Assembly (NCBI GenBank): GCA_052035955.1
Contig: JBPOHD010000144.1
Span: 1 to 17,857, forward strand
DNA: 17,857 nucleotides
From: JAEUNJ01 sp052035955
Lineage (GTDB): Bacteria; Pseudomonadota; Gammaproteobacteria; Burkholderiales; Rhodocyclaceae
Direction: 5' to 3'
Below, piece by piece: positions 1 to 8,178 of the stretch; position 1 is the first letter of the stretch; each line of letters begins with the position of its first letter. The notes beneath the pieces are model-generated. The model searched no databases. It worked only from the letters and a program-made list of their open reading frames with translations, and had not been told where the DNA came from. Both the position numbers and the translations under genes were made by a program.

Positions 1-2
1 AT

Positions 3-176
3 GTCGCAGCCCTGCCTTGGGAGGTCTTCGTCGTCGGCGGCAAGGTGATGGCCTTGCACGCCCGTTACCGCACCGCCCTCGCCTGGCCGGCCCTGACCAT
101 GGGAACCTTCATGGGCATCGGCAAGCATCCGGACCATGTCCTCCAGATGGCCGAGGACATTGCCGGGGTGAAATAG
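3..176 (+). CDS. 3' end of an unidentified protein gene (partial)
   Basis: The frame is open from the left edge of the window to a TAG stop at 174-176. It gives a 57-residue C-terminal fragment that begins VAALPWEVFVVGG and ends MAEDIAGVK. Codon use is GC-rich at third positions like its neighbours, which supports real coding. The fragment mixes hydrophobic and basic segments (GGKVMALHARYRTALAW, then GKHPDHVLQMAEDIAG), with no clear membrane helix and no motif that I can assign. The gene converges on valS, whose stop lies 89 bases further on. I do not recognise the family, and the start and most of the protein lie outside the window. Confidence 0.6.
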   Translation, partial: VAALPWEVFVVGGKVMALHARYRTALAWPALTMGTFMGIGKHPDHVLQMAEDIAGVK

Positions 177-187
177 TCCTCCCCGAT

Positions 188-210
188 GGCCGGCGGCAAA
201 GCCGCCGGTC
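188..210. terminator. Hairpin between convergent genes (possible bidirectional terminator)
   Basis: A perfect 8-bp stem, CCGGCGGC at 190-197 and GCCGCCGG at 201-208, encloses an AAA loop. A G-T and a G-C pair extend it to 188-210. It lies between the stop of the left partial gene and the stop of valS, where a shared terminator would be expected. Neither strand has a following T-run, so intrinsic termination is uncertain. Confidence 0.4.
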
Positions 211-265
211 GCTTGGCGCAAGACGGCGGGAATACAGGCGCCGATGACTTGGGAGGCGAGCCCGC

Positions 266-3088
266 TCAGCTCAACCTTGCCAATTGCGCCAGCAGCTTTT
301 CCCTCAGGGCGCCGAAGTCGGCAAGGCGCACTCGCTCCTGGGCGACGACGGCTGCCGGCGCCTTCTCCACGAAGCTGGCCGTGGCAAGCTTCTTTTCGGC
401 CTTTGCGATCTCGCCGCTGACCCGGCCCAGTTCCTTCTCCAGCCTGTCCTTCTCGGCAGCCCGATCCACCTCGATCTTCAGCATCAGGCGGAAGTCGCCG
501 ACGATCTGGACGGGCGCATCGGATTCCGGCAGAGAATCCCCCGTCGCCACCACTTCGGACAGCTTGGCGAGGGCCGCCAGGTAAGGGGCGAAGGCCTTCG
601 CCTGGGCGACGTCGCCTGCCGCAGCCAGCGGCACCTTCTGGGCCGGCGAGAGGTTCATCTCACCGCGCAGGCTGCGGCAGGCATTGACCATCTGCTTGAG
701 CAGGCCGACCCAGTCCTCGGCAACCTCGTTGCGGGCCGCGGCATCGGACCGGGGATAGGCTTGGCGCATCAGTGATTCGGCCCCGTCTCCCGTGGCCTTG
801 CCGGCCATCGGGGCCACCTTTTGCCAGAGTTCCTCGGTGATGAAGGGAATCAGGGGGTGGGCCAGGCGCAGGATGGTTTCCAGAACGCGCAGCAGGGTTC
901 GTCTCGTCGCCCGCTGCTGCGCCTCGTTGCCGCCTTGCAACTGGACCTTGGCCAGTTCCAGGTACCAGTCGCAGTATTCGTCCCATACGAACTCGTAGAG
1001 GGCCTTGGCGAGGAGGTCGAACCGGTAGTCCGCGAAATGCTGGGCCATCTCGGCTTCGACGCCCTGCAGCAGGCTGATGATCCAGCGGTCGGCTTCCGAA
1101 AACTCCAGGGCGCCGCTTCCCCCGCAGGCTCCCGGGCTGGGAGTCCCGCAGTCCTTGCCCTCGCAATTCATGATCACGAAGCGGGTGGCGTTCCAGAGCT
1201 TGTTGCAGAAGTTGCGGTAGCCCTCGCAGCGGCTCATGTCGAACTTGATGTCGCGGCCGGGGCTGGCCAGCGACAGGAAGGTGAAGCGCAGGGCATCGGT
1301 TCCGAAGCCGGGGATGCCATTCGGGAATTCCTTGCGGGTGCGCTTCTCGATCTGCTCTGCCTGCTTGGGGTTCATGAGGCCGCTGGTGCGCTTCTTCACC
1401 AGTTCGTCGAGGCCGATGCCGTCGATCAGGTCGATGGGGTCCAGGACGTTGCCCTTGGACTTGCTCATCTTCTGTCCTTCGGCGTCGCGGATCAGGCCAT
1501 GCACGTAGACGTCGCGGAAGGGAATCTTGCCGGTGACGTGTTTGGTCATCATGACCATGCGGGCGACCCAGAAGAAGATGATGTCGAAACCCGTCACCAG
1601 CACCGTCGATGGCAGGTAGAGATCCAGGGCCGGATTGGACCTGGCGGGCCATTCGGGCGTCCAGTCCAGGGTGGAAAACGGCCAAAGCGCCGAGGAGTAC
1701 CAGGTGTCGAGGACGTCGGGGTCCCGCTCCAGGCCTCCGGTATATCCGTCACGCCTCGCCTGCTCGTAGGCCTGTGCCTCGTCGTGGGCTACATAGACTC
1801 GGCCATCGTCGGAATACCAGGCGGGAATCTGGTGGCCCCACCAGAGCTGGCGGGAGATGCACCAGTCCTGAATGTTCTGCAGCCACTGGTTGTAGGTGTT
1901 GACCCAGTTCTCGGGTATGAACCGGATTTCGCCGGATGCGACGCACTCGAGGGCCTTGCCGGCGATGGACTTGCCATCGGCACCCGGCTTGCTCATGGCG
2001 ACGAACCACTGGTCGGTCAGCATGGGCTCGATGACGGCGCCGGTGCGATCGCCGCGCGGCACCATGAGCTTGTGGGCTTTGGCGCCGACCAGCAATCCCA
2101 TGCCCTCCAGATCGGCGACGATCGCCTTGCGGGCATCGTAGCGATCCATGCCGCGGTACTTCTCCGGTCCGTGCTCGTTGATTCGGGCGTCCAGGGTCAG
2201 GACTGAAATGGGGGCGAGGCCGTGGCGGTGGCCGACCTGCCAGTCGTTGAAGTCGTGGGCCGGCGTGATCTTGACGCAACCGGTGCCGAACTCCCGGTCC
2301 ACGTAGGTGTCGGCGATGACGGGAATGGTTCGACCGGTCAGTGGCAGGTGAACGTGCTTGCCCAGGAGATGCGCATACCTGTCATCGTCCGGATGGACCG
2401 CCACGGCCACGTCACCGAGGAGGGTTTCCGGCCGCGTGGTGGCGACGACGAGGGATCCCTCGCCCTCGGCGAAGGGATAGCGGATCTCCCACATGGAGCC
2501 GTCCTCTTCCTCGCTGACCACCTCGAGGTCGGAAACGGCGGTGAGCAGCTTCGGATCCCAGTTGACCAGCCGCTTGCCGCGATAGATCAGGCCCTCCTCA
2601 TAGAGCCGGACGAAGGTCTCGGTGACGGTCTTCGACAGGCCCGCGTCCATCGTGAAGCGTTCACGGCGCCAGTCGCAGGAGGTGCCAAGGCGGCGCATCT
2701 GGCGCGTGATGGTACCGCCGGAGTATTCCTTCCACTCCCACACCTTCTCGAGGAACCGCTCCCGCCCCAGGTCATGCCGCGAGACGCCCTGCTGGTCCAG
2801 TTGCCGCTCGACGACGATCTGCGTGGCGATGCCGGCATGGTCTGTGCCCGGCTGCCACAGGGTGTTGAAACCGCGCATGCGATGGTAGCGGGTCAGGGCA
2901 TCCATGATCGCCTGGTTGAAGCCATGGCCCATGTGCAGGGTGCCGGTGACGTTCGGTGGCGGCAACAAGATGCAGAACGCATCATTGTTCGCCGGATCCA
3001 GGCCGGCCGAGAAATGGCCGCGTTCCTCCCATAGGGGATACCAGCGTCGTTCGATGTCGGAGGGTTCGAAGCTCTTGGCGAGTTCCAT
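266..3088 (-). CDS. valS: Valine--tRNA ligase (ValRS)
   Basis: Cytoplasmic class I aminoacyl-tRNA synthetase that charges tRNA(Val) with valine using ATP. The 940-residue length is normal for the bacterial enzyme. The HIGH signature appears as HMGH at residues 52-55 after PPPNVTGTL. The CP1 editing domain, which hydrolyses mischarged Thr-tRNA, carries TTRPETLLGD near 217-226. The KMSKS loop is at 540-544. The anticodon-binding helical domain follows, and residues from about 875 to 940 form the charged heptad-like coiled-coil arm typical of ValRS. The start MELAKSFEPSDIERRW matches family N-termini, although no clear Shine-Dalgarno sequence precedes it. It is the last gene of the pepA-holC-hypothetical-valS operon, 54 bases after the hypothetical gene. 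A 6-bp GC hairpin (3098-3112) lies just before the start codon. No damage is visible. Confidence 0.97.
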   Translation of the reverse strand: MELAKSFEPSDIERRWYPLWEERGHFSAGLDPANNDAFCILLPPPNVTGTLHMGHGFNQAIMDALTRYHRMRGFNTLWQPGTDHAGIATQIVVERQLDQQGVSRHDLGRERFLEKVWEWKEYSGGTITRQMRRLGTSCDWRRERFTMDAGLSKTVTETFVRLYEEGLIYRGKRLVNWDPKLLTAVSDLEVVSEEEDGSMWEIRYPFAEGEGSLVVATTRPETLLGDVAVAVHPDDDRYAHLLGKHVHLPLTGRTIPVIADTYVDREFGTGCVKITPAHDFNDWQVGHRHGLAPISVLTLDARINEHGPEKYRGMDRYDARKAIVADLEGMGLLVGAKAHKLMVPRGDRTGAVIEPMLTDQWFVAMSKPGADGKSIAGKALECVASGEIRFIPENWVNTYNQWLQNIQDWCISRQLWWGHQIPAWYSDDGRVYVAHDEAQAYEQARRDGYTGGLERDPDVLDTWYSSALWPFSTLDWTPEWPARSNPALDLYLPSTVLVTGFDIIFFWVARMVMMTKHVTGKIPFRDVYVHGLIRDAEGQKMSKSKGNVLDPIDLIDGIGLDELVKKRTSGLMNPKQAEQIEKRTRKEFPNGIPGFGTDALRFTFLSLASPGRDIKFDMSRCEGYRNFCNKLWNATRFVIMNCEGKDCGTPSPGACGGSGALEFSEADRWIISLLQGVEAEMAQHFADYRFDLLAKALYEFVWDEYCDWYLELAKVQLQGGNEAQQRATRRTLLRVLETILRLAHPLIPFITEELWQKVAPMAGKATGDGAESLMRQAYPRSDAAARNEVAEDWVGLLKQMVNACRSLRGEMNLSPAQKVPLAAAGDVAQAKAFAPYLAALAKLSEVVATGDSLPESDAPVQIVGDFRLMLKIEVDRAAEKDRLEKELGRVSGEIAKAEKKLATASFVEKAPAAVVAQERVRLADFGALREKLLAQLARLS

Positions 3089-3142
3089 GATGGTCGGTCG
3101 CGCCGGGCGCGAAAAGGCGATGAGTTTGTTCCGGAGTTGCCG

Positions 3143-3538
3143 TCAGGTGACCGGCGGCGGTTCTTGTTCCAGGGCGGTGCGCAGGGCGTCCATCAGTTCC
3201 TCGCGCGTCTCGGCAAGGATGCGCTGTGCGATCCGGTCGGACAGGCCCTCGAGGACCTCGGCCACCACGCCTGGCAGGCGCTGTGCGGCCCAGGCGTCCA
3301 GGACCCGGGACAAGGCCTGGGCCTGGAGGGGGCGGATTTCATTCAGGAGTTCGTTCAGGCGCGACGGCAGATCGAACGGAACTCCCTGGTCCTCCGGCGA
3401 TGCAGAATCGGGAAACTGGTCGTCGACCACGTCGGTCAGCGTGGGCACGTCGTCGTCGCCCGGCCGGGCGCCACCGGCGACGAAGACGCGGTGGCGCCGC
3501 ATCAGCGCATCGGCCTTTCCGATTACGTCCTCACTCAT
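3143..3538 (-). CDS. Small acidic hypothetical protein between holC and valS
   Basis: A 131-residue protein whose ATG overlaps the holC stop in an ATGA tetranucleotide, so it is almost certainly translated by coupling to holC. Residues 1-50 are polar and acidic with MRRHRVFV at 13-20. Residues 55-125 look largely alpha-helical and amphipathic (PSRLNELLNEIRPLQAQAL, then RIAQRILAETREELMDAL), followed by EQEPPPVT. It has no signal peptide, membrane helix or catalytic motif. A small protein at this position is common in betaproteobacterial holC-valS loci, but its function is unknown to me. The context suggests expression with chi and ValRS and does not establish a replication role. The open frame extends upstream of this ATG, but the coupled start is the best choice. 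Confidence 0.8.
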   Translation of the reverse strand: MSEDVIGKADALMRRHRVFVAGGARPGDDDVPTLTDVVDDQFPDSASPEDQGVPFDLPSRLNELLNEIRPLQAQALSRVLDAWAAQRLPGVVAEVLEGLSDRIAQRILAETREELMDALRTALEQEPPPVT

Positions 3539-3966
3539 TGGTCGAAGCCCCCACTGACGTCGCAATTGGACAATTCGTATCCCCGGTCGCGGAAAAAACG
3601 GAAGCGCTCCCGCGCTGCGCGAACGACCGGTTCCTCGGTGCTGACGATTTCCACCAGGTCCTCGAAGCGGGCGAATCCAGGGGGCACTTCGTCGCTGAGG
3701 TTCAAGAGGCAGCGGTCGTGGGCGGGGAACTCGAGCGTGTTGTCGATGACGACGGGTGTTTCCGCGGCCAACGCCGACCCCGCCGAGCAATGGGGCAGGA
3801 AACCGGTCGGCGGATGGGCCCACAGGAAGCGGTCCAGCTGCTGCGCGGCCATCACGTCGGGCACGTAGACCAGGACGCTCCGGCCCCGACGATGGCAGGC
3901 AGACAGCCAGGCCGCGGCGGCTTGGGTACGATCAGGGGCACCGTGAAAGAATTGCACGCGGGTCAT
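3535..3966 (-). CDS. holC: DNA polymerase III chi subunit
   Basis: HolC (chi) is an accessory subunit of the DNA polymerase III clamp-loader complex. In enterobacteria it pairs with psi (HolD) and contacts single-strand binding protein at the fork. The 143-residue length is close to E. coli chi. Family-like features are the N-terminal VQFFHG strand, the ACHRRGRSVLVYVPD segment at about 23-37, the LDRFLWAHPPTGFLPH stretch and the late FRFFRDRGYEL helix. The ATG lies 12 bases downstream of the pepA stop with a purine-rich GGGGGAA sequence just before it. Its TGA overlaps the next start. The pepA-holC-valS order is widespread in Beta- and Gammaproteobacteria, which supports the call. Confidence 0.93.
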   Translation of the reverse strand: MTRVQFFHGAPDRTQAAAAWLSACHRRGRSVLVYVPDVMAAQQLDRFLWAHPPTGFLPHCSAGSALAAETPVVIDNTLEFPAHDRCLLNLSDEVPPGFARFEDLVEIVSTEEPVVRAARERFRFFRDRGYELSNCDVSGGFDQ

Positions 3967-3978
3967 GGTTCCCCCGGT

Positions 3979-5475
3979 TCAGCGGTGTGCCGCCGCCCTG
4001 GCCATGAGGAAATGGGCCAACAGTGGCACAGGTCGGCCCGTCGAGCCTTTTTCCTTTCCGGATCTGTATGCCGTGCCGGCAATATCCAGATGAGCCCATT
4101 CGAACTTCTGCGCGAAGCGGGAAAGGAAACATGCGGCGGTGATGGTCCCGGCCGCCCGTCCGCCGATGTTCGCCAGGTCGGCAAAATTGCTCTTCAGTTG
4201 TTCCTGGTAGTCGTCCAGCAAGGGCATCTGCCAGACGCGGTCATGGGCCGCCTGACCGGCCTCCTGAATCTCTCGCGCCAACGCGTCGTCGTTGGCCAGC
4301 AATCCGCTCACCACATGGCCGAGGGCGATCACGCAGGCACCGGTCAGCGTGGCGACATCGACTACGCACTCCGGATCGAAGCGCTCGGCGTAGGTCAGGG
4401 CGTCGCAGAGGATGAGACGTCCCTCGGCGTCGGTATTGAGGATTTCCACTGTCAATCCGTTCATCGAGGTGATGACGTCGCCTGGCTTCGTGGCACGGCC
4501 GCCCGGCATGTTTTCGGTCGTCGGCACCAGGGCGACGACGTTCAGGGGAAGTTCGAGTCTGGCCAGAGCCTTCATGGTCCCGAGTACGCTGGCCGCACCC
4601 GACATGTCGAATTTCATCTCGTCCATGTCCGGCGCGGGCTTGAGCGAGATTCCCCCTGTGTCGAAGGTGATCCCCTTGCCGATGAGGACGATGGGCCTGG
4701 CGCCCGTATTGCCGCGCAGGTGCTTGAGCACGATGAACTTCGGCGGCTCGTGGGAACCACGGGCGACGGAAAGGAGCGTGTTCATGGAAAGCCGCTCCAT
4801 GTCTGGCCTTTCCAGGACTTCGACCTCCATGCCGTGTTCCGCCGCCATCGCCACGGCCCGCTCGGCCAGGTAGGAAGGCGTGCAGATGTTGCTCGGCAAA
4901 TTGGCGAGATCCTTGGTCAGGGCCATGCCTTCCGCGATTGCCTGACCCTCCTTCAACGCCCGTTCGGCAATCGTCAGTTCGTTCCGCCTTTCGACACAGA
5001 ATGTCAACTTGCGCAGCGGCCGGCGCACCTCGTCCTTCTTCGATTTCAGCTGGACGAAGCGGTAAAGGGTTTCGGAGGCGACGAGGACCGCCTGGCGAAC
5101 GCGCCAGGCCACGTCGCGCTTCTTGACCGGCAACTCCGTCAGGTAGAGGGTACCGTCGAACCCTCCGGTTTCATTCAGGGTGCGGACCGCCGTGGCGATG
5201 GCGCCCCGGTATTCCTTTTCGCGGAACTCCCGTTCCTTGCCCAGGCCGACGAGGAGCACGCGGTCCGCCTCCGTGCCGGGGACATTGTGCAAGAGCAGGC
5301 TGGTGCCCGACTTCCCTTCCATGTCGCCGCGTCGCAGCAGATCGCTCAGGTAGCCGCGGGCAGCATTGTCCAGGAGATCGGCCTGCGCCGACAGCTTGCG
5401 CGGTTCGAAAACCCCGATCACCACGCAGGCAGTACGCTGTTTCTCGGGGCTGCCGCTTTTTATGCTAAATTCCAT
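3979..5475 (-). CDS. pepA: Leucyl aminopeptidase, M17 family
   Basis: Cytosolic two-metal aminopeptidase that removes N-terminal residues from peptides. In E. coli the same protein also binds DNA in Xer recombination and carAB control. The 498-residue length is standard. The N-terminal regulatory/DNA-binding-type domain spans about 1-165 and the catalytic domain the rest. Metal ligands expected for M17 are present: K267 and D272 in GKGITFDTGG, D290 in KFDMSG, and D349 and E351 in the NTDAEGRL signature at 347-354. The catalytic residues K279 and R353 are also there. The ATG is preceded by GGAGGG seven bases upstream. A sigma70-type promoter lies 79-108 bases upstream, overlapping the divergent lptF start. 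First gene of the pepA-holC-hypothetical-valS operon. Confidence 0.97.
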   Translation of the reverse strand: MEFSIKSGSPEKQRTACVVIGVFEPRKLSAQADLLDNAARGYLSDLLRRGDMEGKSGTSLLLHNVPGTEADRVLLVGLGKEREFREKEYRGAIATAVRTLNETGGFDGTLYLTELPVKKRDVAWRVRQAVLVASETLYRFVQLKSKKDEVRRPLRKLTFCVERRNELTIAERALKEGQAIAEGMALTKDLANLPSNICTPSYLAERAVAMAAEHGMEVEVLERPDMERLSMNTLLSVARGSHEPPKFIVLKHLRGNTGARPIVLIGKGITFDTGGISLKPAPDMDEMKFDMSGAASVLGTMKALARLELPLNVVALVPTTENMPGGRATKPGDVITSMNGLTVEILNTDAEGRLILCDALTYAERFDPECVVDVATLTGACVIALGHVVSGLLANDDALAREIQEAGQAAHDRVWQMPLLDDYQEQLKSNFADLANIGGRAAGTITAACFLSRFAQKFEWAHLDIAGTAYRSGKEKGSTGRPVPLLAHFLMARAAAHR

Positions 5476-5503
5476 CCACTGGCCCTCCCTCTGGAATGCA
5501 TGG

Positions 5504-5543
5504 GAAACTTCATGTTTTGTTCCCCTTTTTCAGAAACTTCATG
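5504..5543. repeat. 11-bp direct repeat GAAACTTCATG in the pepA/lptF intergenic region
   Basis: GAAACTTCATG occurs at 5504-5514 and again at 5533-5543, 29 bases apart (nearly three helical turns). Both copies are in the 109-base divergent promoter region and downstream of the pepA -10 box. A paired operator is possible, but no known binding site is recognised. Confidence 0.6.
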
Positions 5544-5553
5544 GAAAGGCGCC

Positions 5554-5583
5554 ATTATCCTCAATAAACTCCCTTTCCGTCAA
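5554..5583 (-). promoter_or_regulatory. Predicted sigma70 promoter of the pepA-valS operon
   Basis: Reading the minus strand, TTGACG (5583-5578) is followed after 18 bases by GATAAT (5559-5554). This is a strong match to the -35 and -10 consensus. Transcription would start near 5547, giving a leader of about 70 bases before pepA. The -35 box ends one base before the divergent lptF start codon, so the two transcription units are packed head to head. Confidence 0.65.
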
Positions 5584-5584
5584 A

Positions 5585-6664
5585 ATGATCTTCCAGCGCG
5601 CGGCGCAGCGTGAGCTGACCCAGAACGCCGTCGCCGTTTTCGTCACGCTGTTCGCGATCCTTCTGACGACCCAGTTGATTCGTCTCCTGGGTCAGGCGGC
5701 AGGCGGGAAGATCGCCTCGGAGGCGGTGGTCGCCCTGCTTGGTTTCGGGGCGGTGAACTATCTGCCCGTGGTGCTTTCCCTGTCGCTGTTCATGGCCGTC
5801 CTGCTCACGCTCTCGCGGGCCTACAGGGATTCGGAGATGGTGGTCTGGTTCTCCAGCGGCCTGCCGTTGACCGCATGGGTGCGGCCGGTAATGAAGTTCG
5901 CTTTGCCGTTTGTCGTCGCCATCGCCGCCCTGTCTCTCCTGCTCTCGCCCTGGGCCGTCACGAAAAGCGCCGAGTACCGCAAGCGGATGGACGACCGGGA
6001 TGACGTTTCGCGGGTTGCGCCGGGTGCCTTCCAGGAATCTTCGCTGGCGGATCGCGTTTTTTTCGTCGAGGCCGTTTCCGGCGAGGAGGGGCGGGTCAAG
6101 AACATCTTCGTCAGTTCTGTCCAGCACGGCAAGCTCGGCGTGATGCTGGCGGCTCACGGGCATACGGAAGCGGCGCCAAACGGGGATCGCTTCCTGGTGC
6201 TGGAGAGCGGGCGGCGTTACGAAGGAACTCCGGGAACACCCGAATACCGCGTCATGGAATTCGCGAAATATTCCATAAGGATCGAGGCCAAGGAGGGACG
6301 AGGCCTGGAGGACACACCCAAGACGCGCCCTGTCTGGGAGTTGGTGCGCGAACCCACGCCGTTCAACCTGGGGGAACTCCTGTGGCGGATCGGGATTCCC
6401 CTGGCGGCCCTGAATCTGGCCCTCCTGGCGATTCCCCTGTCCTTCGTCAATCCGCGCGGGGGACGTACCAATAACCTCATATTCGCCCTGCTGACCTACA
6501 TGATCTACAGCAACCTGATCAGCGTCAGCCAGGCTTGGGTAGCCCAGGGCAAGCTCGGATTCGAAGTCGGCGTATGGGCGGTCCATCTGGTGATGTTCGC
6601 CATTCTCCTGGGCATGTTCTCGTGGCGGCTGACGGTGATTCCCTGGAGGCGGTTGTGGCGATAA
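5585..6664 (+). CDS. lptF: LPS export ABC transporter permease LptF
   Basis: Inner-membrane subunit of the LptB2FG transporter, which extracts lipopolysaccharide from the inner membrane and pushes it onto the LptC-LptA-LptD bridge. The 359-residue protein has the YjgP/YjgQ layout. Three N-terminal membrane helices lie at about 14-36, 46-75 and 97-118. A periplasmic beta-jellyroll region occupies about 120-265, and three more helices lie at about 273-293, 300-322 and 331-352. The start MIFQRAAQRELTQN is the conserved family N-terminus. The open frame runs further upstream only through the promoter region. No strong Shine-Dalgarno sequence is visible. Divergent from pepA and overlapping lptG, as in most Proteobacteria. 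Confidence 0.95.
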   Translation: MIFQRAAQRELTQNAVAVFVTLFAILLTTQLIRLLGQAAGGKIASEAVVALLGFGAVNYLPVVLSLSLFMAVLLTLSRAYRDSEMVVWFSSGLPLTAWVRPVMKFALPFVVAIAALSLLLSPWAVTKSAEYRKRMDDRDDVSRVAPGAFQESSLADRVFFVEAVSGEEGRVKNIFVSSVQHGKLGVMLAAHGHTEAAPNGDRFLVLESGRRYEGTPGTPEYRVMEFAKYSIRIEAKEGRGLEDTPKTRPVWELVREPTPFNLGELLWRIGIPLAALNLALLAIPLSFVNPRGGRTNNLIFALLTYMIYSNLISVSQAWVAQGKLGFEVGVWAVHLVMFAILLGMFSWRLTVIPWRRLWR

Positions 6665-7734
6665 GGACCGTCCAACGTTACCTCGGCCGGGAAATCTATT
6701 CCGCGACTTTCCTGGTACTGGCGGCTTTCCTCGGCCTTTTCGCATTTTTCGATCTGATCCATGAACTTGAGGATCTCGGCAAGGGCGAGTACGAGTTGCG
6801 GCATATGCTCACCTTCGTCGCGTTGACCCTTCCGGGGCGCGCCTACGAGCTTTTTCCGATCGCCGTGCTGATCGGAACGCTCTTCGCGTTGACCGTGCTT
6901 GCGCGGCATTCGGAAATGACCGTGTTGCGTGCCTCCGGACTCTCCACGCGGCGCCTGCTGGCGACCCTGGCCAAGTTGGGCCTGGTGTTCGTGATCATCT
7001 GTTTCTGCCTTGGGGAATTCGTGGCTCCGCCGGCCGAGCGGGCCGCCCAGCAATTGCGTTTGAAGGCGATGAGTTCGGTGATTGCACAGGAATTCCGGTC
7101 GGGGCTTTGGGTGAAGGACGAACTGGCCTTCGTCAATATCGCCCACGTCAGTCCCGATGCCAGGCTGCATGGCGTACGGATCTACGAGTTCGACACCGGG
7201 TACCAATTGCGGTCCATCAGCGAGGCGGCCACCGGAGAGTTCGATCTTTCCGGGAACTGGCGCCTCACGGGGGTGGTGCAGACCCACTTCGACGGCGAAT
7301 CCGCGCGGGTGGAGCGGTTGGCGGAGGCGGAGTGGAGGTCGGCCCTCAATCCCGACATTCTCTCGGTGCTCCTGGTCGTCCCGGAGCGCATGTCGTTGAT
7401 GAATCTTTACCTCTACATCCGGCATCTGGCCGACAATCAGCAGAAGACCGAACGCTATGAGATCGCGCTGTGGAAGAAGGTGATCTACCCGTTGGCCATC
7501 CTCGTGATGATGGCCTTGGCCCTGCCCTTCGCGTATCTCCAGGATCGCATGGGGGCCGTCAGCATCAAGGTGTTCGCGGGAATCATGCTGGGCATAGGCT
7601 TCCACATGCTGAACGGGCTGTTTTCCAGCCTTGGCGTGATCAACAACTGGACCCCGGCGATCGCCGCGATCACGCCCAGCGCGTTGTTCCTGTTCGGAAC
7701 GGCGGGCTTCCTGTGGTGGTCCGAGCGGCGCTGA
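6655..7734 (+). CDS. lptG: LPS export ABC transporter permease LptG
   Basis: Partner permease of LptF in LptB2FG, an inner-membrane protein whose periplasmic domain contacts LptC. The upstream open frame has no well-placed ATG. The best start is GTG at 6655, with GGAGG at 6645-6649 five bases before it. This gives 359 residues beginning (M)AIRTVQRYLGREIY, the usual LptG N-terminus, and overlaps the lptF end by 10 bases, implying translational coupling. It has the YjgP/YjgQ architecture: N-terminal helices around FLVLAAFLGLFAFFDL, a periplasmic domain at about 120-265, and C-terminal helices from VIYPLAILVMMALALPFAYL onward. Its TGA abuts the stop of the convergent RDD gene. Confidence 0.95.
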   Translation: MAIRTVQRYLGREIYSATFLVLAAFLGLFAFFDLIHELEDLGKGEYELRHMLTFVALTLPGRAYELFPIAVLIGTLFALTVLARHSEMTVLRASGLSTRRLLATLAKLGLVFVIICFCLGEFVAPPAERAAQQLRLKAMSSVIAQEFRSGLWVKDELAFVNIAHVSPDARLHGVRIYEFDTGYQLRSISEAATGEFDLSGNWRLTGVVQTHFDGESARVERLAEAEWRSALNPDILSVLLVVPERMSLMNLYLYIRHLADNQQKTERYEIALWKKVIYPLAILVMMALALPFAYLQDRMGAVSIKVFAGIMLGIGFHMLNGLFSSLGVINNWTPAIAAITPSALFLFGTAGFLWWSERR

Positions 7735-8178
7735 TCACTGCTTGAACACGATTCGGGTTCCGGCCAAGCGGTCGTGGAGGAACTGGCGATCGCGATCCAG
7801 CAACGCCCAGATGATTCCCACCCCGTAGAACAGCAGGCTGGGCCAGGCGAGCAGGAACCTCAGGACAAGCCGCGATATCGGGGCGGGACCGCCCTCCGCC
7901 GCCACCAGAACGACCCGCCATGTCTGCATCGCCAGCGTCTGTCCGCCATGCTGCCAATACCAGAGGAAGTAGGCAGCGAGCACTCCGGCCAGGTGAATGA
8001 CGAGAACGAAACTCGGGGCAACCCACCCAAACGCCATGCCCATGGCGACATGGGGAACCATGAACGCGACGGAAAGGACGCCGAGCATCAGCAAGGATTC
8101 ATAGAGAAGGCTCGCGAGCCGACGACGGATGGTAGGGATACTACTGACCCCTTCCGGCCTCGCGAGGTGATCTACCAT
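7735..8178 (-). CDS. RDD family membrane protein
   Basis: A 147-residue integral membrane protein with about three hydrophobic segments (roughly 22-48, 54-75 and 104-128). The RDD-like pattern comprises an N-terminal RRRLASLLYESLL helix, a GGQTLAMQTWRVVLV motif after the second segment, and a C-terminal LLDRDRQFLHDRLAGTRIV. RDD proteins are mostly uncharacterised; some are implicated in ion transport. The first acidic residue, usually Asp in a RLAA..YD context, is Glu here (E27). The ATG begins directly after the stop of the DUF3106 gene (TGAATG) without a strong ribosome site, suggesting coupled translation. It is the last gene of the sigma factor operon. The family call is fairly secure; the function is not known. 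Confidence 0.85.
   Translation of the reverse strand: MVDHLARPEGVSSIPTIRRRLASLLYESLLMLGVLSVAFMVPHVAMGMAFGWVAPSFVLVIHLAGVLAAYFLWYWQHGGQTLAMQTWRVVLVAAEGGPAPISRLVLRFLLAWPSLLFYGVGIIWALLDRDRQFLHDRLAGTRIVFKQ

Noticed and set aside
177..265. Additional small gene between the left partial gene and valS
   Set aside because: Only 89 bases, containing a hairpin and no start with a ribosome site. The open frame beginning here runs antisense into valS.
821..2206. Plus-strand open frame of 461 codons opposite valS
   Set aside because: Mirror frame of valS with low-complexity composition and no recognisable domain. valS carries all its signatures here.
3098..3112. GC hairpin just upstream of valS as a terminator or T-box
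   Set aside because: Only six stable base pairs with no T-run downstream on the minus strand. The spacer is too short for a T-box leader, and T-boxes are not expected in Proteobacteria.
3226..5613. Plus-strand open frame of 795 codons opposite pepA, holC and the hypothetical gene
   Set aside because: It is antisense to clearly conserved genes, its translation is Arg/Gly/His-rich without any motif, and long shadow frames are expected at this GC content.
5561..7605. Minus-strand frames of 394 and 366 codons opposite lptF and lptG
   Set aside because: Polar, His/Arg/Gln-rich translations without domains. lptF and lptG are unmistakable on the plus strand.
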